A DNA stretch of 64,000 nt from Algoriphagus ornithinivorans (GTDB lineage: Bacteria > Bacteroidota > Bacteroidia > Cytophagales > Cyclobacteriaceae): NCBI RefSeq assembly GCF_900115305.1, contig NZ_FOVW01000006.1, positions 248,001-312,000 on the forward strand. The letters are read 5' to 3'. The position numbers and the translations under genes were made by a program. This document shows positions 42,292-50,957 of this stretch, one piece after another (position 1 is the first letter of the stretch; each line of letters begins with the position of its first letter). Under the pieces are notes generated by a model that was given only the letters and a program-made list of their open reading frames with translations, was not told the DNA's origin and did not search any database.

Positions 42292-43773
42292 TTAGTAAGC
42301 TTTAGCAAATAAGACTCTGCCCTGAGATGGCTTACCTGTGAGAATGCATTTACCTTCTTCCTCTTTCTGATCCAAAGGAATACAACGAATGGTTGCCTTT
42401 GTCAACTCCTTGATTTTATCCTCGGTCTCAGAAGTCCCATCCCAATGAGCAGATACAAATCCTGCTTTATCATTTAATACTTCCTGAAACTCATCCCAAG
42501 AGTTGACCTCAGTAGTTTTTTCTTTTCTAAAGCTTAAAGCTTTTTGATATATACTATCCTGAATCTCCTCCAATAATTTAGGAATCATTATCTCGATAGG
42601 TTCTGATGAAAGATCAAAAGTAGACTTCGTTAAAGTATCTCTTCTGGCCAATTCTATGGTTCCATTTTCGAGATCTCTAGGGCCTATCGCTATTCTCAAT
42701 GGCACACCCTTCAATTCATATTCAGCAAATTTCCATCCCGGCTTGTGCGTATCCCTATTATCAAACTTAACAGATACACCAACTTTTCTTAAAGCAGCCA
42801 TGATTTCATTCGCCTTTTCGGAAATAGCATTCAACTCTTCTTCCGCTCTGTAAATAGGAACAATGACAACCTGAATTGGAGCCAATTTTGGAGGCAAAAC
42901 CAGTCCGTTATCATCTGAATGAGCCATGATCAAGGCACCCATCAGACGTGTACTGACTCCCCAAGAGGTTCCCCAAACAAATTCAAGCCCTCCTTCTTTG
43001 GTTGCAAACTTCACATCAAATGCCTTTGCGAAATTTTGGCCTAGAAAATGGGATGTTCCGGCTTGCAGCGCCTTGCCATCCTGCATCATTGCTTCAATAC
43101 AGAAGGTCTCATCAGCTCCGGCAAATCTTTCATTCTCAGTTTTTCTGCCTTTTACTACCGGTAAGGCCATGAATTCTTCAGCAAACTGAGCGTAAAGATT
43201 CATCATCTGAACAGTTTCATCCATCGCCTCTTCTTTGGTAGCATGGGCTGTATGCCCTTCTTGCCATAGAAACTCAGCAGTACGGAGGAAAAGTCTAGTT
43301 CTCATCTCCCATCTTACCACATTCGCCCATTGATTAACTAAAAGCGGTAAATCACGATAGGATTGAATCCAATTTTTATAGGTGCTCCAAATAACTGTTT
43401 CAGAAGTAGGTCTTACAATCAGTTCTTCCTCCAATTTTGCATCAGGATCCACAATAACCCCAGAACCATCTTCTGCATTTTTCAATCTGTAATGAGTGAC
43501 TACCGCGCATTCTTTGGCAAAGCCTTCCACGTGTGAAGCTTCTTTGCTCAAAAATGATTTAGGAATAAATAAAGGGAAGTATGCATTGGTATGGCCAGTT
43601 TCTTTGAACATTCGATCTAGCTCGGCCTGCATTTTTTCCCAAATAGAGTATCCATAGGGTTTGATAACCATGCAACCTCTGACTGCTGAATTTTCGGCTA
43701 GGTCGGCACGCTTCACTAACTCGTTGTACCATTGGGAATAATCCTCGCTACGCTTTGGTAATCCTTTACTCAT
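42292..43773 (-). CDS. proS: Prolyl-tRNA synthetase (short, ProS type 3)
   Basis: The 493-residue class II synthetase charges tRNA-Pro. Recognisable are [31 protein letters not shown] at the start, motif 2 around [26 protein letters not shown], and motif 3 [20 protein letters not shown]. An anticodon-binding domain (from [17 protein letters not shown]) and a C-terminal zinc-like/ProS_C domain ending in the usual Tyr complete it. The bacterial editing insertion is missing, as in the eukaryote/archaeal-like form common in Bacteroidota. It is monocistronic, with a TATATTTG box upstream. Confidence 0.96.
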   Translation of the reverse strand: MSKGLPKRSEDYSQWYNELVKRADLAENSAVRGCMVIKPYGYSIWEKMQAELDRMFKETGHTNAYFPLFIPKSFLSKEASHVEGFAKECAVVTHYRLKNAEDGSGVIVDPDAKLEEELIVRPTSETVIWSTYKNWIQSYRDLPLLVNQWANVVRWEMRTRLFLRTAEFLWQEGHTAHATKEEAMDETVQMMNLYAQFAEEFMALPVVKGRKTENERFAGADETFCIEAMMQDGKALQAGTSHFLGQNFAKAFDVKFATKEGGLEFVWGTSWGVSTRLMGALIMAHSDDNGLVLPPKLAPIQVVIVPIYRAEEELNAISEKANEIMAALRKVGVSVKFDNRDTHKPGWKFAEYELKGVPLRIAIGPRDLENGTIELARRDTLTKSTFDLSSEPIEIMIPKLLEEIQDSIYQKALSFRKEKTTEVNSWDEFQEVLNDKAGFVSAHWDGTSETEDKIKELTKATIRCIPLDQKEEEGKCILTGKPSQGRVLFAKAY

Positions 43774-43824
43774 ACTTGTTGATTTGGATATGAAATGTCT
43801 ATATTTTTGCTAAATTGAGCGGGG

Positions 43825-43832
43825 CAAATATA
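43825..43832 (-). promoter_or_regulatory. Candidate -7 promoter box of proS
   Basis: On the minus strand the sequence is TATATTTG, a perfect match to TAnnTTTG, 51 bases before the proS ATG. No clear TTTG -33 element is seen at the expected distance. Confidence 0.5.
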
Positions 43833-43895
43833 ACTTAAAAAGTATAACCCTTCACTCGGTACGCCGTATAACATAGTAACAATCCAACTTCTAGT

Positions 43896-45257
43896 ATGAA
43901 GAAATTTTCAAAAATATTAACTCCAGCAGTCATAGGGACATTTATCCTTGCTTCTTGCAGTACATCTCAGATGGCATCTAGAGGCGAGTCGGATAACTTG
44001 TACTTCATGGCTTCTGACGCAAAACTTGTAAGTCAGTATGCGGTTCAAAATAACAGGCCTGAGACTTTTCAGGAATTTGATGCTTTGAACAGCGTGCCTG
44101 ATGAAAGTTTTTCAAGCAGAAACGTTAATCCTGATTACCTTTCAAGATACCAATCAGAATCAGTAGAAACTGGTGATGAGGTAGTTTATTTCGATGAATT
44201 TGAAGGGCAAGAAAATTCAGGAAATATAGACGCATACAATAATTATAGAGTGGGTGGTGCCAATACCAGTCCATTCAGCAATCCTTCCATTAATTTCAAT
44301 ATGGGATTCATGTACGGGTTCAATCCTTGGGGATTTGGATTCTTTGACCCTTTCTGGGGTCCAGGATGGGGCTTTAGACCAGGCTTTAATGTAAGTTTAG
44401 GCTTTGGTTGGGGTAATCCATTCTATGGGCAGTTCGGAAGACCTTTCGGCATGGGCTTCTATGATCCTTTCTGGGGTCCAGCTTTTGGACCTAGATTTGG
44501 TGGATGGGGATTCCCGGGTTATGCATGGGGAGGCTATCCAGGTTGGGGCATTCCAGTATATGCGGGAAATCCGATTTACGTTCTTCCAGGAAGTGAATTT
44601 AGCAACAGAGGAGTTGTTAGAGGTGCTAGACCAACACGTGGTGCCGGCTTAGCAGGTACAGGCTTTGATAGAGCTAGCTCAGCTGCTTTACCTAGTACAG
44701 CCAGAGCAGAGGCCAGAAGAAATGTATTGAATCAAAACAGAAGCCTAGTAGGGTCAGATAGAGCAAGATCTACTTCTCGTGACTTCAGCTCAAGTCAAAA
44801 TGACTATTATAATTCAGGTAGATCAAGAGTATCAACTTCAAGAGCGGGAGCTCGAACTGCAAGCTCACCTGCTTTAGACAGATCGTCTTCAATTAGAACA
44901 AGAAGTGCAATGCCTTCAGCAAGACCAACAATGAGATCTTACGGAAGCACAAATTCCAGAAGTAGCATGGACAATTATAGAAGACCATCTTCTAGTCCAT
45001 CCTATGGTAGATCATCAAGTCCTTCTTATAATAGAAGTGCGGTACCAAGCAGAAGTGCTAGCCCTTCATACAACAGAGGTTCAAGCGGTTCAAATTCAAG
45101 AAGTGTTTATACTCCTAGCAGAGGTTCTTCAGGAGGTAGCGTAAGCGTACCAAGTAGAAGTTCTTCCGGTGGAGGAGGAATGAGTTCTGGTGGATCCCGA
45201 GGAGGAGGAGGCGGAAGCAGCTCCTCATCAGGATCCAGAGGAGGAAGGGGGAATTAA
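43896..45257 (+). CDS. Low-complexity lipoprotein with Gly/Phe/Trp-rich and Ser/Arg-rich regions
   Basis: The 453-residue protein has a lipoprotein leader with Cys21 (GTFILASC). Residues 25-120 are acidic and ordinary. Residues about 130-235 are rich in Gly, Phe, Trp and Pro (FNPWGFGFFDPFWGPG and similar, with a DPFWGP unit twice). From about 255 to the end the protein is dominated by Ser, Arg, Gly and Tyr in short repeats (SSPSYGRSS, SPSYNRS, SPSYNRGSSG) and finishes with poly-Gly/Ser. No domain is recognised. The composition suggests a disordered, possibly cohesive surface protein anchored in the outer membrane. It has its own terminator. Confidence 0.75.
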   Translation: MKKFSKILTPAVIGTFILASCSTSQMASRGESDNLYFMASDAKLVSQYAVQNNRPETFQEFDALNSVPDESFSSRNVNPDYLSRYQSESVETGDEVVYFDEFEGQENSGNIDAYNNYRVGGANTSPFSNPSINFNMGFMYGFNPWGFGFFDPFWGPGWGFRPGFNVSLGFGWGNPFYGQFGRPFGMGFYDPFWGPAFGPRFGGWGFPGYAWGGYPGWGIPVYAGNPIYVLPGSEFSNRGVVRGARPTRGAGLAGTGFDRASSAALPSTARAEARRNVLNQNRSLVGSDRARSTSRDFSSSQNDYYNSGRSRVSTSRAGARTASSPALDRSSSIRTRSAMPSARPTMRSYGSTNSRSSMDNYRRPSSSPSYGRSSSPSYNRSAVPSRSASPSYNRGSSGSNSRSVYTPSRGSSGGSVSVPSRSSSGGGGMSSGGSRGGGGGSSSSSGSRGGRGN

Positions 45258-45273
45258 TTCCCCCCTTTTTTTT
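45247..45273 (+). terminator. Rho-independent terminator of the low-complexity lipoprotein gene
   Basis: Palindrome GGGGGAATT/AATTCCCCC followed by about eight T residues; the left arm overlaps the last codons and the stop of the gene. Confidence 0.85.
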
Positions 45274-45335
45274 GCCAAATTCTAACCAAAAAGTACATTT
45301 TTCCCGTTATATCTAGGAAATCAACAATTTATTTA

Positions 45336-46847
45336 ATGAAAATTCAATCTTCTATTTTCATAGCATTCACTCTCTTTTTGTCTACTCTATCTTATGGTCA
45401 AAGTGGATATTTTGAGGATGCATTAAGATTTAGCCAAAACGTACCAGCAGGTTCAGCAAGAATGATTGGTATAGGAGGAACTCAATGGTCCTTAGGAGGT
45501 GACGTTTCAAACATTGCTGGAAATCCAGCAGGACTTGGATTCTTTAGAAAATCTGAAGCCAGCATCACATTTGGTTATTCAGATTGGAGAGTTGACACCC
45601 AATATTTGGGGCAGCCTAGACAATATAATACCAGTAATTTTTCAATCCCCAACCTTTCGGTCGTTTTCGCCAGCCCCAAAGGCCCTTTAAATAGAGGCGC
45701 ATTTAAGGGAGGTTCATTTGGTATCAGTATCCAAAGAATTGCGAATTTTAACACCGAATACGGCTTTTTCTCAGATGAAATTGGGTCAACTTCCATCATA
45801 GATTTCTATCTCCAAAATGCTATCGGAGTTCCTGAATCTCAAATCCCAGGTCTGGGCTTAACAGGTTTAGCATATAATACTTACTTAATTAATCCATTAT
45901 TGGACTCCAATGGAAATGCAATTCCCGGTGAATATGATCCGGTAATTGGGTTTGAAATCGGAGCCTTTCAGGATGAAAACATCACACAAGAGGGAAATGC
46001 AAGTCAAATAACCTTTTCTTATGGAGCAAACTTTAATCATAAGGTATTTGTGGGAGGATCCTTGGGAATTCGATCATTAAATTTTGCTTCTAGAAAAGTT
46101 TATAATGAAGAGTTTGCGGAAGGCCCATTGTTCAATACTTCTCTCAGAGAAAATTTATTTATCAACGGGACAGGAGTGAATTTAAATTTAGGTTTAATCT
46201 ATAAGCCAATTGACCACTTGAATCTTGGTTTCAACTTCCAAAGTCCGACTTGGTATTCCCTTAGTGAAGAATATGACGCCAGAATTATAGCTGAGTTTGA
46301 TAACTTCTATTATGCCCCTGAGGATATAACCTTAAGAAGAGAGGAGGCTGCTACAGATTTCATACTGAGTTCTTATGGGCTCAACTCACCATTAAAAGTT
46401 GGTGCTGGAGCTACTTTCTTCTTGGGGAAAAATGGATTTATTTCAGCAGATGTGGATTATGTAGACTTTAGCGCTGCAAGATTAAACTCCAATGATTTTA
46501 ACGAAGGTCCGGATAACCAAGCTATCAGAGATTTCTACACCAGCACATTGAATTTCCGACTTGGTGGAGAAGCAAGATTGGAAATTTTTAGAATAAGAGC
46601 AGGCTTTGCACACTTTGGAGATCCTTACAGCAACTCTAACTTCGATAGAAGTATGCAGCAATATAGTGGAGGATTTGGAGCCAGATTAAATAATTTCACT
46701 ATTGATTTTGCTGTGGTAAACAGAAGATCGAACGCTTTATATAACTCTTACCAAGTACTTGATCAGCAGGGAAATAATATTGGACCATTCACTGAGTTGA
46801 ATAATAGTATTTTCTCAGGGGTTTTGACTTTAGGAATTACTTTCTAA
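45336..46847 (+). CDS. Outer membrane protein, OMPP1/FadL-like beta-barrel
   Basis: The 503-residue protein has a signal peptide (MKIQSSIFIAFTLFLSTLSYG). The mature N-terminus (DALRFSQNVPAGSARMIGIGGTQWSLGGDVSNIAGNPAGLGFFRKSEAS) matches the FadL/OMPP1-like barrels of Bacteroidota, where the NPAG motif follows the first strand. Alternating aromatic strands continue to the C-terminal LTLGITF. It probably transports hydrophobic compounds or serves as a structural porin. The last 11 bases overlap the end of the convergent aroK gene, and its transcription terminator is inside aroK. Confidence 0.8.
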   Translation: MKIQSSIFIAFTLFLSTLSYGQSGYFEDALRFSQNVPAGSARMIGIGGTQWSLGGDVSNIAGNPAGLGFFRKSEASITFGYSDWRVDTQYLGQPRQYNTSNFSIPNLSVVFASPKGPLNRGAFKGGSFGISIQRIANFNTEYGFFSDEIGSTSIIDFYLQNAIGVPESQIPGLGLTGLAYNTYLINPLLDSNGNAIPGEYDPVIGFEIGAFQDENITQEGNASQITFSYGANFNHKVFVGGSLGIRSLNFASRKVYNEEFAEGPLFNTSLRENLFINGTGVNLNLGLIYKPIDHLNLGFNFQSPTWYSLSEEYDARIIAEFDNFYYAPEDITLRREEAATDFILSSYGLNSPLKVGAGATFFLGKNGFISADVDYVDFSAARLNSNDFNEGPDNQAIRDFYTSTLNFRLGGEARLEIFRIRAGFAHFGDPYSNSNFDRSMQQYSGGFGARLNNFTIDFAVVNRRSNALYNSYQVLDQQGNNIGPFTELNNSIFSGVLTLGITF

Positions 46848-47367
46848 GCTGGTGAATTAGCTCAGATATTAAAAGCTCAGTGGAGAAATCAGATCCACTG
46901 AGCTTTATTTTTGCCATATTATAATACTCTTCTCTTTCTGCCAGAAGGTTTTTTAATTTTAGGATAATCTCACCACCCTCCATGCCTTGGAACATGGGTC
47001 TATTTTGAATTCTAGCTCCCTCCAAGCGATCAGAAATATCATTTAGGGGTACATCCAAGTACACAGAAATTGCTTGTGAATTAATCAAATCCATGTTGTC
47101 ATTAAAGCAGGGGCAACCACCTCCCGAAGCTAGAACAAATGATCTATCATAACTTAATGCCTGAGCCAACATTTCAGATTCCATTTCTCTAAACTTCCCC
47201 TCTCCCATTCTGGAAAAAATGTCTGGGATTTTCATTTGATTTTTTTGCTCGATCATAGCATCCAAATCATAAAAAGGGAAGTTTAAGGACTGAGCTAATT
47301 GTCTTCCAAAAGTACTTTTGCCTGAACCTGGAAGCCCTACCAAAACTACTTTTAAATGCTCGCTCAT
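46837..47367 (-). CDS. aroK: Shikimate kinase
   Basis: The 176-residue P-loop kinase phosphorylates shikimate in aromatic amino acid synthesis. It has Walker A GLPGSGKST (residues 11-19), the shikimate-binding Asp in FYDLDAMIE, Arg in GEGKFREME, the GGG loop FVLASGGGCPCF, and the lid with RPMF. The length is standard. The start overlaps the stop of the upstream DoxX-like gene by four bases (ATGA). Its last ~20 codons carry a strong hairpin that serves as terminator for the opposite gene. Confidence 0.94.
   Translation of the reverse strand: MSEHLKVVLVGLPGSGKSTFGRQLAQSLNFPFYDLDAMIEQKNQMKIPDIFSRMGEGKFREMESEMLAQALSYDRSFVLASGGGCPCFNDNMDLINSQAISVYLDVPLNDISDRLEGARIQNRPMFQGMEGGEIILKLKNLLAEREEYYNMAKIKLSGSDFSTELLISELIHQLRK
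46872..46912 (+). terminator. Terminator of the OMPP1-like gene embedded in convergent aroK
   Basis: A perfect 12-bp stem (AAAGCTCAGTGG with its complement, 46872-46883 and 46895-46906) has an 11-base loop and is followed by ATTTTT on the plus strand. It begins 25 bases after the porin stop and lies wholly within the 3' coding part of aroK. On the minus strand TTTT also follows the stem. Confidence 0.78.
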
Positions 47368-48464
47368 TGAATATACAAATCTAAGACCTCTGAAGCATCA
47401 GGAGTATTGTTATGATGAAACTTACCGATAACGGTTCCTTCTTTCAGCAACATGATGCCTGGGTTTGACCTGACTATTGTCTTCACTACGGTAGCATCTG
47501 CTTGCAAAGCAAGGATATTCCAACCTTGGTCTATTAACAACTGGTCAATTTCTTCTTGAGATGCCGCCGCAACCAAAACCACTTGGATAGGTGAGCTCTT
47601 TAAGTCCTTCACCAAAGCATCAATTTCATCCAAATTTGAAGAACTCATCTTAGCTCGATTGCTAATTAAAATCAACAATTTATTTCCTGAAAAAATCTCT
47701 TCAGAATAATCTCCGTCCTCATTCCAAACCGCGAAATCAGAAATCTTCGGAAGGGCTTCTGGATTTTTTAACACCATTTCCACAAACTCATATCCCCCCT
47801 CAGTTGGATATTGGTCTAAAGACACTGTTTGCCCATCTTTCTTCATGATATATGAATATTGCAATGGAGAGGATGGCTGCATACTTTTGGGGATATTGAC
47901 CCCAATTTTATATGCTCTAAAATCAATAAAAGGCAGATTTCTAATCGCTGTGATTGATAAAATCAAAGATAAAACTGCCACTGCTATCACAGATTTTTTA
48001 GCCCATCCCGGGGCATGAGTTGGAAGGTGATTTCTCAATAATAAAATACCGCCGATCAAAACCATTAGGATCACATCCTTATAGAAAGACTCCCATGGAG
48101 TCAACTTTATTGCATCACCAAAACATCCGCAATCAGTTACTTTGTTGAAATAGGCCGAGAAAAAAGTCAAAAATGTAAAAAAGAGAATCATGGCCGCTAA
48201 TGCCCAAGCAGTCAATTTACTCCTTACACCCAAAATCAGCATCACTCCCAAAACTACCTCAAGTACAACCAAAACAACACCTATATATAATGCGAATGGC
48301 TTGAAATAGATGAAAAATCCTGCAATGTCATTAGAAAAAACGTCAAAATACTCTTCCAGCTTAATAGCAGTTCCGACAGGATCATTCACTTTGATTAGAC
48401 CAGAGAAAATAAATAGACCTCCTACCAAAAGTCTCAAAACCCACAATATTCCTTTATTAAGCAT
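47364..48464 (-). CDS. BT_3928-like DoxX/MauE membrane protein with thioredoxin-like C-terminal domain
   Basis: The 366-residue protein begins with four membrane helices of the DoxX type (LRLLVGGLFIFSGLIKVNDPVG and on), with a KVTDCGCFGDAIKLT loop containing two cysteines as in MauE/DoxX proteins. A fifth helix lies near 155-172, and then comes a periplasmic domain of about 180 residues that looks thioredoxin-like (KLLILISNRAKMSSSNLDEIDALV...IVRSNPGIMLLKEGTVIGKFHHN) without an obvious CxxC. It overlaps DUF1599 by eight bases upstream and aroK by four downstream. A role in envelope redox is a family-based guess. Confidence 0.8.
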   Translation of the reverse strand: MLNKGILWVLRLLVGGLFIFSGLIKVNDPVGTAIKLEEYFDVFSNDIAGFFIYFKPFALYIGVVLVVLEVVLGVMLILGVRSKLTAWALAAMILFFTFLTFFSAYFNKVTDCGCFGDAIKLTPWESFYKDVILMVLIGGILLLRNHLPTHAPGWAKKSVIAVAVLSLILSITAIRNLPFIDFRAYKIGVNIPKSMQPSSPLQYSYIMKKDGQTVSLDQYPTEGGYEFVEMVLKNPEALPKISDFAVWNEDGDYSEEIFSGNKLLILISNRAKMSSSNLDEIDALVKDLKSSPIQVVLVAAASQEEIDQLLIDQGWNILALQADATVVKTIVRSNPGIMLLKEGTVIGKFHHNNTPDASEVLDLYIQ

Positions 48465-49002
48465 GGTAATTCAATTTTATTAAACAAAACACTGAGTAAT
48501 TAATCATATCCTGATAATTCGCCTCTATTCCTTCAGACACCAAGGTTTGGCCTTCATTGTCTTCTATTTGCTTTACTCTGTAAAGTTTCATCAAAATAAT
48601 ATCTGTCATAGAGCTCACCCGCATATCTCTCCATGCTTCTCCATAGTCATGGTTCTTGTTTTCCAAAAGTCCTTTGGTTTGACTGACCCATTTATCGTAC
48701 ACAGGCTCTATGTCATCAAATGGAATTTCCATCCTTTCATCTTTTTCAAAACTAATTTGTAATAAAGCAATCAGACAATAATTAATGATACCCACAAATT
48801 CGTCTACAATAGGATCCTCAACTTTCTGATTTCCTTTTTCCTGGATAGAGCGGATCCGCTGGGCTTTGATAAAAATTTGATCTGTAATAGAAGAAAGTCT
48901 TAATATCCTCCAAGCGGTCCCATAATCGATGGTTTTCTTGCGGAATAGTTCTTTACAACGGGCAATTACTTGCGTATATTCGTTACTCGTTTTGTTTTCC
49001 AA
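48457..49002 (-). CDS. DUF1599 domain protein (internal duplication)
   Basis: The 181 residues hold two copies of one motif: FRKKTIDYGTAWRILRLSSITDQIFIKAQRIRSIQ near 17-51 and LENKNHDYGEAWRDMRVSSMTDIILMKLYRVKQIE near 115-149. Each ends in a helix with INYC/INYS. The DYGxAWR/MR-x-SS-x-TD pattern, with regularly spaced acidic residues, resembles all-alpha nucleotide pyrophosphatases (MazG-like), but activity is unproven. The start must be TTG at 49002 because an in-frame TAG lies two codons upstream. Only 14 bases separate it from the divergent folP start. Confidence 0.86.
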   Translation of the reverse strand: MENKTSNEYTQVIARCKELFRKKTIDYGTAWRILRLSSITDQIFIKAQRIRSIQEKGNQKVEDPIVDEFVGIINYCLIALLQISFEKDERMEIPFDDIEPVYDKWVSQTKGLLENKNHDYGEAWRDMRVSSMTDIILMKLYRVKQIEDNEGQTLVSEGIEANYQDMINYSVFCLIKLNYHA

Positions 49003-49016
49003 TTTATTCTAATTTA

Positions 49017-49901
49017 ATGTTACCTGCCAACAGCGTGACTTCTTCGATCGAAGATAAATTATTTCCTCAAAAATATACACTTCAAATTAAGGGAAGGCTT
49101 ATTCATTGGGAAAAGCCACAAATTATGGGTATTTTAAACAGTACTCCTGATTCTTTTTTTGATAAAAGTCGAGTAAAGGCGGAAAAGGACATTATTTTGA
49201 AGAAGGCCGAAGAAATGATTCGGCAAGGGGCAAGCATTTTAGATATTGGCGGATATAGTAGCCGCCCGGGTGCTTCGGAAGTAAGTGTAGAAGAAGAATT
49301 GAATAGAGTAATCCAACCTATAATTTGGATTAATAAAGAGTTTCCGGAAGTGCTTATCTCCATAGATTCTTTTCGATCAAGAGTTGCCAAAGATGCCATA
49401 GAATCGGGTGCTCACATCGTAAATGATATCAGCGGAGGGGAGTTGGATAAAGAAATGTTTGAAACAGTCGCTAAGCTAAAAATACCCTATATCATGATGC
49501 ATATGAGGGGAAATCCGGCGACAATGCAGACAAAAACAAACTATTCTGACATTCTTGTTGAAATATTGAACTATTTCGCGGAAAAACTGGATGTTATAAG
49601 AAAGTTTGGCATCAAAGATGTAATTATTGATCCGGGCTTTGGCTTTGCAAAAAACCTAGATCAAAATTATTTTCTTTTAAGAAACTTAGATTATTTGAAG
49701 GCCTTGGGACTTCCCATTTTAGCAGGACTTTCTAGGAAATCCATGATTTATAAAACCTTGGATTGTGATTCTTCGGAAGCCCTCAATGGAACAACTGCCT
49801 TAAATATGGTAGCGCTTTTGAAAGGTGCTAACATCCTGAGAGTTCATGACGTTAAAGAAGCAAATGAAACCCTAAAATTATATAAACAATTATACCCTTG
49901 A
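49017..49901 (+). CDS. folP: Dihydropteroate synthase
   Basis: The 294-residue enzyme joins p-aminobenzoate to the pterin diphosphate in folate synthesis and is the sulphonamide target. Signatures are IMGILNSTPDSFFD, ILDIGGYSSRPGASEVS, VNDISGGELD, VIIDPGFGFAKNLDQN and ILAGLSRKSMIYKT. The first ~27 residues before KGRLIHWEKP vary between species. Its stop overlaps the TTG start of cdaA (TTGA), so the two are translationally coupled, a pairing often seen in Bacteroidota. The promoter must lie within 14 bases of intergenic DNA or inside the divergent DUF1599 gene. Confidence 0.95.
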   Translation: MLPANSVTSSIEDKLFPQKYTLQIKGRLIHWEKPQIMGILNSTPDSFFDKSRVKAEKDIILKKAEEMIRQGASILDIGGYSSRPGASEVSVEEELNRVIQPIIWINKEFPEVLISIDSFRSRVAKDAIESGAHIVNDISGGELDKEMFETVAKLKIPYIMMHMRGNPATMQTKTNYSDILVEILNYFAEKLDVIRKFGIKDVIIDPGFGFAKNLDQNYFLLRNLDYLKALGLPILAGLSRKSMIYKTLDCDSSEALNGTTALNMVALLKGANILRVHDVKEANETLKLYKQLYP

Positions 49902-50773
49902 CCTTACTTTTTAAAATAGGATTCTTAGAAATATCCATCGTCAATATGATCGATATTGCGTTGGTATCTTTTCTATTGTATCAAGTCTACAAATTGCTGA
50001 AAGGGAGTGTTGCAATCAAGATTTTCTTGGGCTTCCTCTCAATTTACCTTGTTTACCTATTAGTGCGTGCCCTTAGAATGGAATTGCTTTCCTCTATTCT
50101 TGGCCAATTTATGGGAGTAGGTGTTATCGCTGCAATTATCATTTTTGCCCCTGAAATCAGAAAGTTCCTCCTATTGATTGGAAGATCTTCCTTATTGTCG
50201 GACGATAATGTCTGGAAAGACATTTTGTTCTTTTGGAGAAAAAAGGACAATTCCTCCTTCAATATCAGTCCTATAATTGATGCGTCCAAAACTTTGGCGG
50301 GTTCCAACACCGGCGCATTAATGGTTATTTCAAAAAGCACAGAACTGAAATTTTACGCTGAAAGTGGAGATATTCTGGATGCAGAGCTTTCTAAAAGATT
50401 ATTGGTTTCGATTTTCAATAAATACAGCCCACTTCATGATGGAGCTGTGATTATTCATAACGGGAAAATAAAAGCAGCTCGTTGTATTTTGCCTGTAACA
50501 GAACGCGAAGTACCTGCTCAATTTGGTTTAAGACACCGCGCAGGTATAGGGATGTCGGAGGCAACTGATGCAGTGATTCTCATTGTCTCAGAAGAAACTG
50601 GCCAGATTTCAATGGCAAAAAATGGTAAAGTTTTGCATAATATGTCTTTCCAAGAGGTAAGGGAAACCCTGAACGATTACCTCAACAGCTTAGATGTAGA
50701 CTCTAGGTTTGAAAACCTGGAAGACTACGAAATGAAAAAGAAAAGAAAACTGGCTATGACCAGTAAATCATAA
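49898..50773 (+). CDS. cdaA: Diadenylate cyclase CdaA
   Basis: The 291-residue membrane enzyme makes c-di-AMP from two ATP. Three N-terminal helices (about 10-85) are followed by a DAC domain with LHDGAVIIHNGKI (the DGA active site) and GLRHRAGIGMSEATDAVILIVSEETG (the RHR motif). The assigned start is TTG at 49898, overlapping the folP stop by four bases, because TLLFKIGFLEISIVN resembles the conserved N terminus of Bacteroidota homologues; ATG 49946 is an alternative. There is no GlmM or CdaR gene beside it, unlike in Firmicutes. Confidence 0.94.
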   Translation: MTLLFKIGFLEISIVNMIDIALVSFLLYQVYKLLKGSVAIKIFLGFLSIYLVYLLVRALRMELLSSILGQFMGVGVIAAIIIFAPEIRKFLLLIGRSSLLSDDNVWKDILFFWRKKDNSSFNISPIIDASKTLAGSNTGALMVISKSTELKFYAESGDILDAELSKRLLVSIFNKYSPLHDGAVIIHNGKIKAARCILPVTEREVPAQFGLRHRAGIGMSEATDAVILIVSEETGQISMAKNGKVLHNMSFQEVRETLNDYLNSLDVDSRFENLEDYEMKKKRKLAMTSKS

Positions 50774-50775
50774 AA

Positions 50776-50800
50776 AAAGCCGAACATTCAGTTCGGCTTT
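50776..50800. terminator. Bidirectional terminator between cdaA and kbl
   Basis: Stem AAAGCCGAAC/GTTCGGCTTT with a 5-base loop. The plus strand has only three T residues after it, while the minus strand has a seven-T run. It therefore serves kbl best, with a 3' untranslated region of about 160 bases, and cdaA more weakly. Confidence 0.8.
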
Positions 50801-50957
50801 ATCTATATCAATATCTGCTTTCTTATCAGTAAGAAGAAGAATATGGCTTAGAATTAGGCCAAATTAGCAGAATCCCGATTCTTCGGTCATCGGTCTTCCA
50901 ACCGTTTAAGCAAAGAAAATATGCTTAGTGGCAAGATTGCCGATAATCAGATTATTT
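50801..50957 (-). other. Unexplained noncoding stretch, probable kbl 3' untranslated region
   Basis: These 157 bases between the shared terminator and the kbl stop hold no open frame of note. Short self-complementary pieces are seen (GGCAA-TC-TTGCC; ATAATC-A-GATTAT; AGAAT/ATTCT). No tRNA or known RNA family is recognised. Confidence 0.35.
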
